Counted from the first letter of the stretch, positions 42,063-51,813 are shown. The stretch is 64,000 nt of DNA from an uncultured Sphingobacteriaceae bacterium (GCA_946480915.1 CAMLLO010000020.1:16801-80800); one strand, 5' to 3'. Translations and numbers: made by a program. Notes: a model not told the origin generated them from the sequence alone.

Positions 42063-43046
42063 ATGAAAAAGAAAATTGCGTTAGTAACAGGAGGATTTAC
42101 AGGCGAATCGGTTATATCACTGAAAAGTGCTGAAGTTATTGATAGAAATTTAGACCGGGAAAAGTTTGACGTTTTCAAAGTGATTATTACACCGGAAAGC
42201 TGGTTTTACGAACAAGGCGGGGCTATGTATGAAATTGACAGGAATGATTTTTCATTAAATGTTCAAGGTCAAAAAATCCTTTTTGATTGCATTTTCATCG
42301 GTTTACATGGCTCGCCTGGCGAGGATGGCAAACTTCAGGGTTATTTTGATATGCTTGGCCTCTCATACACAACATGTGATGCTTTAACCTCTGCCATAAC
42401 AATGAATAAAGGTTATACTAAAGCTATTGTTAATGGTGTAAAAGATTTAAATATCGCACGCTCGGTGCAACTGTTTTCTAACACCTCAGAAACATCAACC
42501 GAAATATTGGCAGAACTCAATTTGCCACTGTTTGTAAAGCCCAATAATGGTGGAAGCAGCATTGGCATGAGTAAAGTAAAATCGGCCGGCGAACTGCCGG
42601 AAGCTTTAGAAAAAGCATTCAAGGAGGATACTCAGGTTTTGGTGGAAGAATATATCAAGGGCAGAGAATTCACTATCGGCGTATATAAAGGATATGATGG
42701 GATTAAAGTTCTTCCTGCAACAGAAATTGTTACTTCCAAAGAGTTTTTCGACTTTGAAGCTAAATATACAAGCGGAGTAACAGAAGAAATTACGCCGGGC
42801 AGAATGTCTGACGAGGAGAAACACAGAGTGGAAACAGTTGTACAGGAGACTTACAGAAAATTAAACTGCAGGGGTGTAGTACGGATCGATTACATTCTTG
42901 AGGAAACAAGCGGCAAATTCTTTTTTATAGAGGTGAACACGGTGCCCGGACAAACCGAAAATAGCATTATTCCACAACAGGTAAGAGCAATAGGCAGAAC
43001 GATTAAAGATTTTTACACCGAGTTGATTGAAGTTGCCATTAAATAG
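42063..43046 (+). CDS. ddl: D-alanine-D-alanine ligase
   Basis: This 327-residue ATP-grasp enzyme joins two D-alanines for peptidoglycan. Motifs: ALVTGGFTGESVISLKSA at the start, IFIGLHGSPGEDGKLQGYFDMLGLSYT, PLFVKPNNGGSSIGMSKV, EEYIKGREFTIGVY and IEVNTVPGQTENSIIPQQ with the metal-binding Glu and Asn at the end. Length and order match DdlB-type ligases. It stands alone and converges on the thioesterase gene, with an inverted repeat between them (43057-43120). Confidence 0.93.
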   Translation: MKKKIALVTGGFTGESVISLKSAEVIDRNLDREKFDVFKVIITPESWFYEQGGAMYEIDRNDFSLNVQGQKILFDCIFIGLHGSPGEDGKLQGYFDMLGLSYTTCDALTSAITMNKGYTKAIVNGVKDLNIARSVQLFSNTSETSTEILAELNLPLFVKPNNGGSSIGMSKVKSAGELPEALEKAFKEDTQVLVEEYIKGREFTIGVYKGYDGIKVLPATEIVTSKEFFDFEAKYTSGVTEEITPGRMSDEEKHRVETVVQETYRKLNCRGVVRIDYILEETSGKFFFIEVNTVPGQTENSIIPQQVRAIGRTIKDFYTELIEVAIK

Positions 43047-43056
43047 AACTTCACTA

Positions 43057-43120
43057 GTGGTCAGTTCATTGGTGAATTAAGGAAAAACAATCTGACTTTT
43101 TATACTAATGAACTGTCCAC
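43057..43120. repeat. Inverted repeat between convergent ddl and thioesterase genes
   Basis: Arms 43057-43073 and 43104-43120 are reverse complements at 15 of 17 positions, with a 30-base spacer. No T-run follows on either side. It may act as a two-way stop or be a remnant of a dispersed spacer repeat; the words resemble those of other gaps in the window in style. Confidence 0.55.
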
Positions 43121-43135
43121 AAAGAAACTAATAGA

Positions 43136-43558
43136 CTAAATAGAATACTTCTCAATCATTTCTTCGGTAATTTTCATACCCCGCCCGGTTTTAATGTCAA
43201 TCAGAACATAGTCAAACCAGCCGTCGCTGCATATTTTGCCTGTTTTTAAACTTGAAATTTCAAATTTAACTTTGCTGCTTTTTTCATCCATTGAAATAAT
43301 CCAGGTAGTTACAGTAAAACTCTCGCCGAGTGTCAAAGGTCTTTTAAACTCAACGTGGGCGGTTTTGACAACCCAACCGTATCCCATTTCCATGAAATCT
43401 TCCATTGACATACCATAACAAGTTTCCATCTGTTCATAACGGGCCGCCAATACGTAATCCAGATACTTGCTATTATGTACATGGTTAAACATATCGATAT
43501 CATCGGGTCTGACTTTAAGTTCCGTAGTAAACTTGCTATATTCTTTATGCTTGTCCAT
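43136..43558 (-). CDS. Acyl-CoA thioesterase, 4HBT/YbgC type
   Basis: This 140-residue protein is one hotdog domain. The catalytic region VRPDDIDMFNHVHNSKYLDYVLAARYE has the conserved Asp and His-Asn pattern of YbgC/FadM. Then GYGWVVKTAHVEFKRPLTLGESFTVTTWI gives the next strands. It cleaves acyl-CoA, often short hydroxyacyl or 3-keto forms. The gene converges on ddl; the region between is an inverted repeat. Confidence 0.85.
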   Translation of the reverse strand: MDKHKEYSKFTTELKVRPDDIDMFNHVHNSKYLDYVLAARYEQMETCYGMSMEDFMEMGYGWVVKTAHVEFKRPLTLGESFTVTTWIISMDEKSSKVKFEISSLKTGKICSDGWFDYVLIDIKTGRGMKITEEMIEKYSI

Positions 43559-43689
43559 TAAAGGTTATTCTCTAAAACTAAATCGAAAGATTTTTTTTGC
43601 CAAAATTAGTAATACTTTCAGTTTGAGCAATCTTCTATTGGGTAGCATTAAGTAAGGTATTAATTATTTTTTTAATCAATTACATTCGC

Positions 43690-43697
43690 TACCTTTG
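43690..43697 (+). promoter_or_regulatory. -7 promoter box of rpsO (TACCTTTG)
   Basis: This TAnnTTTG match lies 45 bases before the rpsO ATG, giving a normal leader in contrast to the leaderless group. S15 usually represses its own translation through the leader. Confidence 0.45.
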
Positions 43698-43742
43698 CAG
43701 CTAATTAACAAAATATTTAATCGCTTTAATATTATTCACGTA

Positions 43743-44021
43743 ATGTATTTAAGTACAGAGTACAAGGCAGAAATTTTTGCCAAACACGGTAAAGGTGCAA
43801 CTGATACTGGTTCTACCGAAGGTCAGGTAGCATTATTTACTTCTCGTATTGCTCATTTAACAGGGCATTTAAAGAAAAACAAAAAAGATTTTTCTACGCA
43901 ATTAGCTCTTCAGAAACTAGTTGGTAAGCGTCGCGGTTTACTTGCTTATTTGTACAAGAAAGATATCAACAGGTATCGTGCTATCATCAAAGCTTTAGAG
44001 TTAAGAGATATTATTAAATAA
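43743..44021 (+). CDS. rpsO: Ribosomal protein S15
   Basis: This 92-residue protein of the small ribosomal subunit binds 16S rRNA in the platform. It has the signature DTGSTEGQVALFTSRIAHLTGHLKKNKKDFSTQLALQKLVGKRRGLLAYL. The frame is open back to 43695, but the ATG at 43743 gives the conserved start MYLSTEYKAEIF. The rpsO-pnp order is widely conserved in bacteria. A terminator separates the two genes (44039-44069). Confidence 0.96.
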   Translation: MYLSTEYKAEIFAKHGKGATDTGSTEGQVALFTSRIAHLTGHLKKNKKDFSTQLALQKLVGKRRGLLAYLYKKDINRYRAIIKALELRDIIK

Positions 44022-44038
44022 TCTTTTAAAAAAAGTTT

Positions 44039-44069
44039 AAAAGCCATCCTATAAGGGTGGCTTTTTTTT
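44039..44069 (+). terminator. Intrinsic terminator after rpsO
   Basis: AAAGCCATCC pairs with GGGTGGCTTT (one G-T pair) around TATAA, followed by nine T residues. Read-through to pnp is possible, as in other bacteria. Confidence 0.88.
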
Positions 44070-44102
44070 TAACTTCGCCAATAAAATTTTTTAATAAATT
44101 TC

Positions 44103-44131
44103 GATGCGTTATTAAAGAGGAAAAGCGCATC
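44103..44131 (+). promoter_or_regulatory. Leader hairpin of pnp
   Basis: GATGCG (44103-44108) pairs with CGCATC (44126-44131), and G-T and T-A pairs extend it. The loop holds the purine run AAAGAGGAAAA, 15 bases before the pnp ATG. In E. coli the pnp leader is controlled by a hairpin cleaved by RNase III and PNPase itself; a similar role here is inference. Confidence 0.45.
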
Positions 44132-44145
44132 ATTACTGAAAACAA

Positions 44146-46308
44146 ATGAGTTATAACTTAATTAAAAAATCTTTCGATTTGGGCGATGGCCGTATAATCG
44201 AAATCGAAACCGGTAAGCTTGCCAAACAAGCTGATGGTTCTGTAGTAGTTAAAATGGGTGATACCATGTTGCTGGCTACTGTTGTGTCATCAAAAGAAGC
44301 TAAAGAAGGCATTGATTTTCTTCCTTTATCTGTTGATTACCAGGAAAAATATGCTGCCGCAGGACGTATCCCAGGAGGATTCCTTCGTCGCGAAGCTCGT
44401 TTATCTGATTACGAAGTTTTAATTTCCCGTTTGGTGGATCGTGCTTTGCGCCCGATGTTCCCCGAAGATTATCATGCAGATACACAAGTGATGATTTCAC
44501 TAATCTCTGCTGATAGAAATATAATGCCTGATGCTTTGGCTGGTTTAGCTGCTTCGGCTGCTCTTGCAGTATCAGATATTCCGTTTAACGGACCTATTTC
44601 TGAAGTACGTGTTGCTAAAATTGACGGAAAGCTGGTGATTAATCCATACTTGAGCGATTTAGAGCGTGCAACTTTAGAATTTATCGTAGCTGGTTCTGAA
44701 AATGATATCGGTATGGTTGAAGGCGAGTGTAGCGAGATTGATGAAGAAGAAATGATCGAGGCAATTGAATTCGCTCATAAAGCCATCAAAATCCAGGTTG
44801 CGGTTCAAAAAGAATTAATGGCTGAGGCTGGTAAAACAGTTAAACGTACTTATTCGCACGAGCATAGCAATCCGGCATTAAGAGAGCAGGTTTTTGCAGC
44901 TACTTATCAGCAGGTTTATGATGTAGCGAAATCGGGTTCTTCGAAACATGATCGCACTGATAGCTTTAAGCTTATCCAGGATACATTCATTATTTCTTTA
45001 GGAGAAGAAATAGATGATATCACCAAAGGTCTTGCTAAGAAATATTTCCATGATGTTCAATACGATGCTATTCGTAACTTAATTCTTGATGAAGGAATTC
45101 GTTTAGATGGCCGTGACGTACGTACTGTACGCCCAATCTGGAGTGAAATAGGTTATTTACCAGCAGCTCATGGTTCCGCTGTATTTACCCGTGGAGAAAC
45201 CCAATCATTAACTACTGTTACATTAGGTACTAAACTTGATGAGCAGATGATTGATGGAGCTTTCTTTAACGGATATCAAAAATTCATTTTACATTATAAT
45301 TTCCCGGGTTTCTCAACTGGCGAAGTTCGTCCGAACAGGGGAGCTGGCCGTCGCGAAATCGGTCACGGAAATTTAGCCCTTCGTTCTTTGAAAAAAGTAA
45401 TGCCAGGAGAAGAGGAAAATCCATACACAGTACGTATTGTATCTGATATCTTAGAATCAAATGGTTCTTCGTCAATGGCTACGGTTTGTGCAGGTACATT
45501 AGCATTAATGGATGCAGGTGTAAAATTAAAAGCTCCTGTTTCTGGTATTGCCATGGGATTAATCACTGACGAAAAGACCGGAAAATACGCTGTATTATCT
45601 GATATTCTGGGTGATGAAGATCATTTGGGAGATATGGACTTTAAAGTTACAGGTACTGAAAAAGGTATTGTGGCTTGTCAGATGGACTTAAAAATCAACG
45701 GGTTAAAATGGGAAGTATTAAGAGATGCTTTACATCAGGCTAAAGAAGGTCGCCTTCATATCTTAAATGAAATGAAGAAAACGATTTCTGAACCTCGCGC
45801 AGAGTTGAAACCACATGCTCCTCGTTTAGAGATGCTTAGAATTGATAAAGAATTCATTGGTGCCGTTATCGGTCCAGGTGGAAAAGTTATCCAGGAAATG
45901 CAACGCGAAACTGGCGCAACTATCACTATTGAAGAAAAAGACAATCAAGGTGTGATAAGTATTTTTGCTCCGGGTAAGGATGCAATTGATGCTGCCGTTA
46001 AGCGTATCAAAAATATTGTAGCTAAACCTGAAGTTGGAGAAATCTATGAAGGTAAAGTGAAATCAATTATGCCTTTCGGAGCATTTGTTGAAATCATGCC
46101 GGGTAAAGATGGTTTATTGCATATTTCTGAAATTGATTGGAAACGTTACGAATCAATGGAAGGTGTTTTCAATGTTGGTGACGAAGTTAGAGTGAAACTG
46201 CTTGAAGTTGATAAACAAGGTAAACTTAAATTATCAAGAAAGGCACTTATTCCTCGTCCTCCAAAACCGGAAGAAAAAAAACCTGAAGGTTCTGCACCTA
46301 CAACATAA
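44146..46308 (+). CDS. pnp: Polyribonucleotide nucleotidyltransferase (PNPase)
   Basis: This 720-residue enzyme is a 3'-to-5' exoribonuclease that uses phosphate. It has two RNase PH-like domains, the first from about residue 5 to 220 and the second from about 315 to 545, then a KH domain ([20 protein letters not shown], ~575) and an S1 domain ([32 protein letters not shown], ~625-695). It ends in a short Pro/Lys-rich tail. It acts in mRNA decay with the degradosome. A leader hairpin and a strong terminator (46314-46346) surround it. Confidence 0.97.
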   Translation: MSYNLIKKSFDLGDGRIIEIETGKLAKQADGSVVVKMGDTMLLATVVSSKEAKEGIDFLPLSVDYQEKYAAAGRIPGGFLRREARLSDYEVLISRLVDRALRPMFPEDYHADTQVMISLISADRNIMPDALAGLAASAALAVSDIPFNGPISEVRVAKIDGKLVINPYLSDLERATLEFIVAGSENDIGMVEGECSEIDEEEMIEAIEFAHKAIKIQVAVQKELMAEAGKTVKRTYSHEHSNPALREQVFAATYQQVYDVAKSGSSKHDRTDSFKLIQDTFIISLGEEIDDITKGLAKKYFHDVQYDAIRNLILDEGIRLDGRDVRTVRPIWSEIGYLPAAHGSAVFTRGETQSLTTVTLGTKLDEQMIDGAFFNGYQKFILHYNFPGFSTGEVRPNRGAGRREIGHGNLALRSLKKVMPGEEENPYTVRIVSDILESNGSSSMATVCAGTLALMDAGVKLKAPVSGIAMGLITDEKTGKYAVLSDILGDEDHLGDMDFKVTGTEKGIVACQMDLKINGLKWEVLRDALHQAKEGRLHILNEMKKTISEPRAELKPHAPRLEMLRIDKEFIGAVIGPGGKVIQEMQRETGATITIEEKDNQGVISIFAPGKDAIDAAVKRIKNIVAKPEVGEIYEGKVKSIMPFGAFVEIMPGKDGLLHISEIDWKRYESMEGVFNVGDEVRVKLLEVDKQGKLKLSRKALIPRPPKPEEKKPEGSAPTT

Positions 46309-46313
46309 AACAA

Positions 46314-46346
46314 AAAGCCTCGGTAAACCCGGGGCTTTGTTTTTAT
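46314..46346 (+). terminator. Intrinsic terminator after pnp
   Basis: AAAGCCTCGG pairs with CCGGGGCTTT (one G-T pair) across a TAAA loop region, followed by GTTTTT. It sits a few bases after the pnp stop. Confidence 0.88.
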
Positions 46347-46522
46347 TATCACTTCGGATTTTTTAAAGTGCCAGTACTTATTCAGGTTTCAAAAAAGGTA
46401 AAATTGTATCAAACAAAAATAGCTTCCCGACGGTTTGCGATTTTTTTATACAATTTATTGAATTTCTATGAATTAGATATTATTTTTACTTATTTTGTGT
46501 TAAATTTATAAATACTACAAAA

Positions 46523-46813
46523 ATGCTACAGAAAACATTCGTAAAATCTAAAGGCGCATATAAAGTAAAATTTACTTTAAAGCCTGATCACGCAGAGAAA
46601 GTTGAATTGCTTGGACTAAATAGCGATTGGGAAACTCCGATTCAATTAATTAAGAAAAAAGACGGTTCGTTTTCTACCGAAGTAGCTTTACCTAAGGATA
46701 CAAAACATGAATTTAAATACCGTGTAAATAATACAGAATGGCTAACCGAGGAGGATGCCGACGCACAGCAGCCAAATGAGTTTGGTAGCACCAATAGCGT
46801 GCTTGTTCTTTAA
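46523..46813 (+). CDS. Small glycogen-binding (CBM48/AMPK-beta-like) protein
   Basis: This 96-residue protein is one early-set carbohydrate-binding domain: GAYKVKFTLKPDHAEKVELLGLNSDWETPIQLIKKKDGSFSTEVALPKDTKHEFKYRVNNTEWLTEEDAD is cut here into its strands VKFTL, VELLG, W.....L.KK.DG.F, VAL.KG.HEFKYRV and W..... This is the CBM48/isoamylase-N pattern, which binds alpha-glucans such as glycogen. There is no enzyme domain, no signal peptide, and no glycogen gene adjacent. It may act as a regulatory or targeting subunit. A strong terminator follows at 46847-46883. Confidence 0.75.
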   Translation: MLQKTFVKSKGAYKVKFTLKPDHAEKVELLGLNSDWETPIQLIKKKDGSFSTEVALPKDTKHEFKYRVNNTEWLTEEDADAQQPNEFGSTNSVLVL

Positions 46814-46846
46814 GAATCCCTAAAAATTAGATTGCAATCTTTTCAG

Positions 46847-46883
46847 GCTTTTCTATTCTTACGAATGGAAAAGCTTTTTTTTT
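46847..46883 (+). terminator. Intrinsic terminator after CBM48 gene
   Basis: GCTTTTCTATTC pairs with GAATGGAAAAGC (one T-G pair) around TTAC, followed by nine T residues at 46875-46883. Confidence 0.88.
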
Positions 46884-46936
46884 GAAAAGAAGTTGACATC
46901 ATATGTTTTAATTTGTTTTTATATACTTTTAAGGCA

Positions 46937-47521
46937 ATGGACACACAAAAATTAAATGCTGCTTTTAAATTATTCGACGCCTATAACAGCAAGGATCCGA
47001 AACAGTACAAATGTAACGGGGCAATTTTCCCTCAGGAACTTTTTTTCGCTGTTCACGTTTATGAATGGGTTAAGAAGCTCGATCCCGATGCAAGCGAGCC
47101 ATTATTGCTTGCATCGCGTTGCCAGCATATTGGCCGGTGGGAGGTGCCAAGGGAATCATATCCTGCAGGAAAAGCCGGATATTTAAATTGGCGAAGTAAT
47201 CTCGCAAAATATCATGCAGAAAAGGCATCGCATATACTTAATGATGTAGGATACGACTCCGGAACAATTCAGCGAGTGCAGCAAATCGTGCTTAAGCAAC
47301 AGATAAAAATTGATCCTGAGGTTCAAACAATGGAAAACGCTTTGTGTCTGGTTTTTCTTCAGTTTGAATATGAGGACTTTATAAAGAAACATGACGATCA
47401 AAAACTCATCCGCATTCTTCAGAAATCATGGGGAAAAATGAGCGAGCCAGGAAGGAATGCTGCCTTAACTCTGAGTTTCTCTGAAAAGGGTACTGAATTA
47501 ATAAACAGGGCACTAGCCTGA
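46937..47521 (+). CDS. DUF4202 protein
   Basis: This 194-residue soluble protein matches DUF4202, a family shared by Bacteroidota and some other bacteria and eukaryotes. Conserved pieces: PQELFFAVHVYEWVKKLDP, LLLASRCQHIGRWEVPRESYP, KAGYLNWRSNLAKYHAEKA, and VQTMENALCLVFLQFEYEDF. The repeated His residues on helices resemble an HD-like metal site, but the activity is unknown. The frame extends upstream to 46913; the ATG at 46937 (MDTQKLNAAF) fits the family. Confidence 0.82.
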   Translation: MDTQKLNAAFKLFDAYNSKDPKQYKCNGAIFPQELFFAVHVYEWVKKLDPDASEPLLLASRCQHIGRWEVPRESYPAGKAGYLNWRSNLAKYHAEKASHILNDVGYDSGTIQRVQQIVLKQQIKIDPEVQTMENALCLVFLQFEYEDFIKKHDDQKLIRILQKSWGKMSEPGRNAALTLSFSEKGTELINRALA

Positions 47522-47576
47522 GTCGTTCGCTTTCAAAAAGCTAATGCTGATTACCGGTATTTAACCCGCAAAGCTG

Positions 47577-47584
47577 TATATTTG
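47577..47584 (+). promoter_or_regulatory. -7 promoter box of rpe (TATATTTG)
   Basis: This is an exact TAnnTTTG match 5 bases before the rpe ATG, again a leaderless arrangement. There is no clear -33. Confidence 0.42.
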
Positions 47585-47589
47585 ACGCC

Positions 47590-48261
47590 ATGAATCACCT
47601 GATAGCTCCTTCTGTTTTAGCCGCCGACTTTGCTAATTTAAAACACGATATCGACATGATAAATGCAAGTGAAGCCGATTGGTTTCACATCGATATTATG
47701 GATGGGGTTTTTGTTCCCAATATATCTTTTGGTTTTCCGGTTCTGGATGCGATAGCGCGACATGCTAAAAAGCCTTTGGACGTTCATTTAATGATCGTAG
47801 ACCCTGATCGTTACCTTGAGCAATGTAAAAAAGCAGGAGCAGCAACAATAACGGTTCATTATGAGGCTTGTACCCATTTACATCGCACAATCCAAGCAAT
47901 CAAGAGCCTTGGTTGCATTGCGGGTGTTGCACTTAATCCACACACACCTGTTAGCGTGCTTGAAGATATTATAGAAGATGTAGATATGGTGCTACTGATG
48001 TCGGTTAATCCAGGCTTTGGTGCACAAAAATTCATACCCAATACATATCGTAAAATACGCGCTCTAAAAGCGATGGCGGCCGGCAGAAATGACGGTCTTT
48101 ATATCGAAATTGATGGTGGTGTGAATCTGAGCAACTCTGCCGAATTATTAAAAGCTGGCGCAAATGTTTTGGTTGCAGGAAATTTTGTTTTTACAGCTTC
48201 AAATCCCCAACAGGTTGTCTCTCAATTAAAGCAAACTAAAGGCCACACCTTACAAGCCTGA
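47590..48261 (+). CDS. rpe: Ribulose-phosphate 3-epimerase
   Basis: This 223-residue TIM-barrel enzyme interconverts ribulose-5-phosphate and xylulose-5-phosphate in the pentose phosphate pathway. Motifs: LIAPSVLAADFANL, WFHIDIMDGVFVPNISFG with metal ligands His and Asp, HLMIVDPDRY, LLMSVNPGFGAQKF and YIEIDGGVN. The TonB-receptor gene starts 4 bases after the stop, so they are probably co-transcribed. Confidence 0.95.
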   Translation: MNHLIAPSVLAADFANLKHDIDMINASEADWFHIDIMDGVFVPNISFGFPVLDAIARHAKKPLDVHLMIVDPDRYLEQCKKAGAATITVHYEACTHLHRTIQAIKSLGCIAGVALNPHTPVSVLEDIIEDVDMVLLMSVNPGFGAQKFIPNTYRKIRALKAMAAGRNDGLYIEIDGGVNLSNSAELLKAGANVLVAGNFVFTASNPQQVVSQLKQTKGHTLQA

Positions 48262-48265
48262 TTGG

Positions 48266-50692
48266 ATGAGGTTTATAGTACTATTTAATTTACTTCTCTT
48301 AAATATGTTTGCTTTTGCTCAAACTGTAACTGTCAGTGGCAAAGTGCAAAATCAACAAGGGCATGCGCTTGAGGGGGTTAATATAAACGTACTTAATTCT
48401 GATAAAAGCGGGAAAAGCGGGAAAGATGGTACTTATACTTTACACATTGTTTCTTCATCTCCGGAATTAAAAATATCTTTCAGGTACTCGGGATTTATAA
48501 CCCAAGTTATTTCGGTAAGGACCAGCATACGAAATATAAAAAAAGATATAGTTTTAGTTTCTGAAATAACACAGCTGGATACTGTTACTATAAAATCACA
48601 AAAAAACGAATTTGGAAATCTTCGCAGTATAGATGCAGGATTAATCAAAAATATCCCGGCGGTATCAGGAAATTTTGAATCGCTGCTAAAGACGCTACCC
48701 GGAGTTTCCTCTAATAATGAGTTAAGTTCTCAATACTCGGTAAGAGGCGGCAACTTTGACGAAAACTTGATTTATGTGAATGATATAGAAATATTTCGTC
48801 CACTATTGGTGCGTAACGGGCAGCAGGAAGGTTTAAGTTTTATTAATCCTGAATTAGTTTCAACAGCAAGTTTTTCTGCCGGAGGCTTTGAAGCAAAATA
48901 TGGCGATAAACTTTCATCCGTATTAGATGTCCGTTATAGCAGACCTGATAGTACACAACTTATTGCCTCTGCGGGCTTGCTCGGGCTTTCGGCCACTTTA
49001 AAACAGCCTCTGGGAAAGGGTTTCTTTCTTGCGGGAATCCGTGAAAAAACAAATCAAAGTATTTTGCGCTCACAGCCTGTGGTCGGCAGCTACCAGCCTC
49101 AATTTTATGATTTTCAAGCCCTTTATTCGGTAAATGTAAATAATAACTTTAGTTTGTCGGTTTTTGGAGATTATAACTTGAGCAAATTTTCTTTAATACC
49201 TGAGAGCAGAGAAACAATTTTCGGAACCATCGACCAACAATACCGATTGAAAATAAATTATGAAGGACAGGAAAAAGACAGATATGAATCTCTGGCCGGA
49301 GCAGTAACCCTGACGTATAAGCCGCGCCAAAACGCATGGTTTAAATGGATAACAACAAGCTTTAATAATTCCGAGGAGGAAACTTTTGACGTAGAAGGAA
49401 GCTATATTTTCGATGAGGCCAATACCGATTATAGAGAGTTTGAGAATGTTAAAACGAATCGGGGAATCGGTGTAAATTATGATTACGCACGAAATCGTCT
49501 TAAATCCTATATATACAGCTCCGAAATCAGGTCTTATTTTCAAAAGCAACGATCTTTTTGGGAGGCTGGAATCAGATATCAGCATGATTTAGTTCATGAT
49601 AATTTGAAGGAATATCATCTTATTGATTCTGCAGGATATACATTACCTCAGACTGATGGGGATTTAGTTCTTACAGATGTTGTTAATGCAGAAAATTCGG
49701 TCAAAACACATCGGTTTACAGCTTTTGTTCAAAATACTTTCCCTTTAACATCACAAATCACCATGTCGGCTGGTTTGCGCAGTAATTACAACTCTTATAC
49801 CGACGATTTTTTGTGGAGTCCCAGAGTAAGCGCTGTTTATCATCCTTTAAAAGGAAGGCGTGTATGGCGTTTTTCTACAGGCGTTTATAATCAGCCGCCG
49901 TTTTACCGCGAGTTGAGAAACTTCAACGGAAGTTTAAATATGCAATCAAAAACGCAGCGCTCCATTCATTTCTTAGCTGCAACTGATTATTTGATCCAAA
50001 AGAAGGAAGGGAGTCCTTTGAAATTTACATCCGAAATTTATTTTAAAAAGTTGAATAATCTAATTCCATATAAAATTGAGGATTTAAGGATCCGATATTT
50101 TGCAGATCAACAGTCACACGGCTATGCAGCAGGGGCAGATTTTTCGATAAGTAAGGAGTTTGTTTCGGGATTGGAATCTTCTTTCAGACTTTCTTTTATG
50201 AAAACAGCTGAGGACATAGAAGGCGATTCATACCAGGTTAGAGACAAAGATGGCAACTCTTCTACAGTTTATCCTGGATATTTAAAACGACCAACTGATC
50301 AGAGGATAAATTTTTCAGCTTTTTTTCAAGATAAGTTATTTAATAGTCCTACTTATAAGGTTCATTTAACATTATTGTATGGTTCGGCACTCCCGGTGGG
50401 ACCGCCTCAAACAGAACGATATCGGGATGAATTTAAAATTCCATCTTATAGACGAGTTGATATAGGTTTCTCAAAAGATTTCTTAGAAGGGGGGACGAAA
50501 TTTAAATTAAAGCCTGTAAGCAAGTATTTTGAATCGTTTATCGCTTATGCTGAGGTATTTAATTTATTAAACATATATAACACTGTATCGTTTTTATGGA
50601 TAAAAGATGTAAATAACAACCAGTTTGCAATCCCTAATTATTTAACATCCCGTCAGCTAAATATAAAATTCATTGCAAAAATCAAAAATTAA
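48266..50692 (+). CDS. TonB-dependent outer-membrane receptor with carboxypeptidase-like domain
   Basis: This 808-residue protein has a signal peptide (..NMFAFAQ), a CarboxypepD_reg-like domain (TVSGKVQNQQGHALEGVNINV, ~21-100), a plug with LLKTLPGVSSNNELSSQYSVRGGNFDENLIYVND, and a C-terminal beta barrel of many alternating strands with the final F. It takes up a ligand through the outer membrane using TonB energy. No SusD-like gene follows, so it is not a typical SusCD pair, and the ligand is unknown. The short size also fits siderophore or vitamin-type receptors. Confidence 0.9.
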   Translation: MRFIVLFNLLLLNMFAFAQTVTVSGKVQNQQGHALEGVNINVLNSDKSGKSGKDGTYTLHIVSSSPELKISFRYSGFITQVISVRTSIRNIKKDIVLVSEITQLDTVTIKSQKNEFGNLRSIDAGLIKNIPAVSGNFESLLKTLPGVSSNNELSSQYSVRGGNFDENLIYVNDIEIFRPLLVRNGQQEGLSFINPELVSTASFSAGGFEAKYGDKLSSVLDVRYSRPDSTQLIASAGLLGLSATLKQPLGKGFFLAGIREKTNQSILRSQPVVGSYQPQFYDFQALYSVNVNNNFSLSVFGDYNLSKFSLIPESRETIFGTIDQQYRLKINYEGQEKDRYESLAGAVTLTYKPRQNAWFKWITTSFNNSEEETFDVEGSYIFDEANTDYREFENVKTNRGIGVNYDYARNRLKSYIYSSEIRSYFQKQRSFWEAGIRYQHDLVHDNLKEYHLIDSAGYTLPQTDGDLVLTDVVNAENSVKTHRFTAFVQNTFPLTSQITMSAGLRSNYNSYTDDFLWSPRVSAVYHPLKGRRVWRFSTGVYNQPPFYRELRNFNGSLNMQSKTQRSIHFLAATDYLIQKKEGSPLKFTSEIYFKKLNNLIPYKIEDLRIRYFADQQSHGYAAGADFSISKEFVSGLESSFRLSFMKTAEDIEGDSYQVRDKDGNSSTVYPGYLKRPTDQRINFSAFFQDKLFNSPTYKVHLTLLYGSALPVGPPQTERYRDEFKIPSYRRVDIGFSKDFLEGGTKFKLKPVSKYFESFIAYAEVFNLLNIYNTVSFLWIKDVNNNQFAIPNYLTSRQLNIKFIAKIKN

Positions 50693-50745
50693 GATAGAAA
50701 AAGATATAAAAATTCTAAATTTGACACAATAAAACACTGACCCAA

Positions 50746-51813
50746 ATGATATGTAACTTCGGCGCCGGCCCTTGTATTTTACCACAAGAAGTTTTTAAAC
50801 AAGCTTCACAGGCCGTTTTAAATTTTAACGATACAGGATTATCTATCCTGGAGATTTCACACAGAGCTCCTGAGTTTGAGGCTGTTGTGGATGAATCCAT
50901 TAGGCTGGTTAAAGAATTATTGAATGTTCCTGATGGCTATTCTATTTTGTTTTTACAAGGTGGAGCAAGTACTCAATTCTCTATGGTTCCAATGAATTTA
51001 ATGGCAGAAGGACAATCTGCTGCTTACCTGGATTCGGGAGCATGGGCAAGTAAAGCAGCCAAAGAGGCTAAATTATTTGGTGAAGTAAAAATTGTAGCTT
51101 CATCAAAAGATGCCAATTATACTTTCATTCCTAAGGATTATGTAATCCCTGAAGATGTTGCGTATTTCCATTTCACATCTAACAACACAATTTTTGGAAC
51201 TGAGTTATTCGAGACTCCTAAAACCTCTGTTCCAATTGCATGTGACATGTCTTCAGACATTTTTAGCCGTGTGATTAATGTAGCTGATTTTGGTGTTATT
51301 TATGCCGGAGCTCAGAAAAATATGGGACCTGCGGGCGTAACATTAGTAATTATTAAAGATGAATTGATCGGAAAGTCTGGAAGGAAATTACCTTCCATGT
51401 TAGACTATAAAATTCATGCAGATAACAAATCACTTTACAATACACCTTCAGTATTTGCGATTTACGTTTCTATGCTTAATCTGCAATGGTTAAAATCTAA
51501 AGGTGGCGTTGCTGCTATAGAGCAAGAAAACATCGCGAAAGCAAATGCTTTATACGAGGAAATCGATCGCAACCCTTTATTCAGGGGTGCTTGTAAAGTT
51601 GAAGATCGTTCAAGAATGAATGTTTGTTTCGTAATGGAGAATCCTGAGTTGGAGAAACCGTTTTTGAAATTAGCAGAAGAACGTGGTATGGTTGGAATCA
51701 AAGGTCACCGCAGCGTTGGTGGTTTTAGAGCTTCAATTTATAATGCATTGCCAATAACTGCAATTCACAGGTTAATTGATGTAATGCAAGAGTTTGCTGA
51801 AACGGCCAGATAG
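50746..51813 (+). CDS. serC: Phosphoserine aminotransferase
   Basis: This 355-residue PLP enzyme makes phosphoserine from 3-phosphohydroxypyruvate and glutamate. Motifs are FGAGPCILPQEV at the start, the GGASTQF phosphate loop (72-78) and the PLP lysine Lys191 in AGAQKNMGPAG. The C-terminal GHRSVGGFRASIYNALPI is family-typical. serA follows at 40 bases, giving a two-gene serine operon. The product is dephosphorylated by SerB, which is not in this window. Confidence 0.95.
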   Translation: MICNFGAGPCILPQEVFKQASQAVLNFNDTGLSILEISHRAPEFEAVVDESIRLVKELLNVPDGYSILFLQGGASTQFSMVPMNLMAEGQSAAYLDSGAWASKAAKEAKLFGEVKIVASSKDANYTFIPKDYVIPEDVAYFHFTSNNTIFGTELFETPKTSVPIACDMSSDIFSRVINVADFGVIYAGAQKNMGPAGVTLVIIKDELIGKSGRKLPSMLDYKIHADNKSLYNTPSVFAIYVSMLNLQWLKSKGGVAAIEQENIAKANALYEEIDRNPLFRGACKVEDRSRMNVCFVMENPELEKPFLKLAEERGMVGIKGHRSVGGFRASIYNALPITAIHRLIDVMQEFAETAR

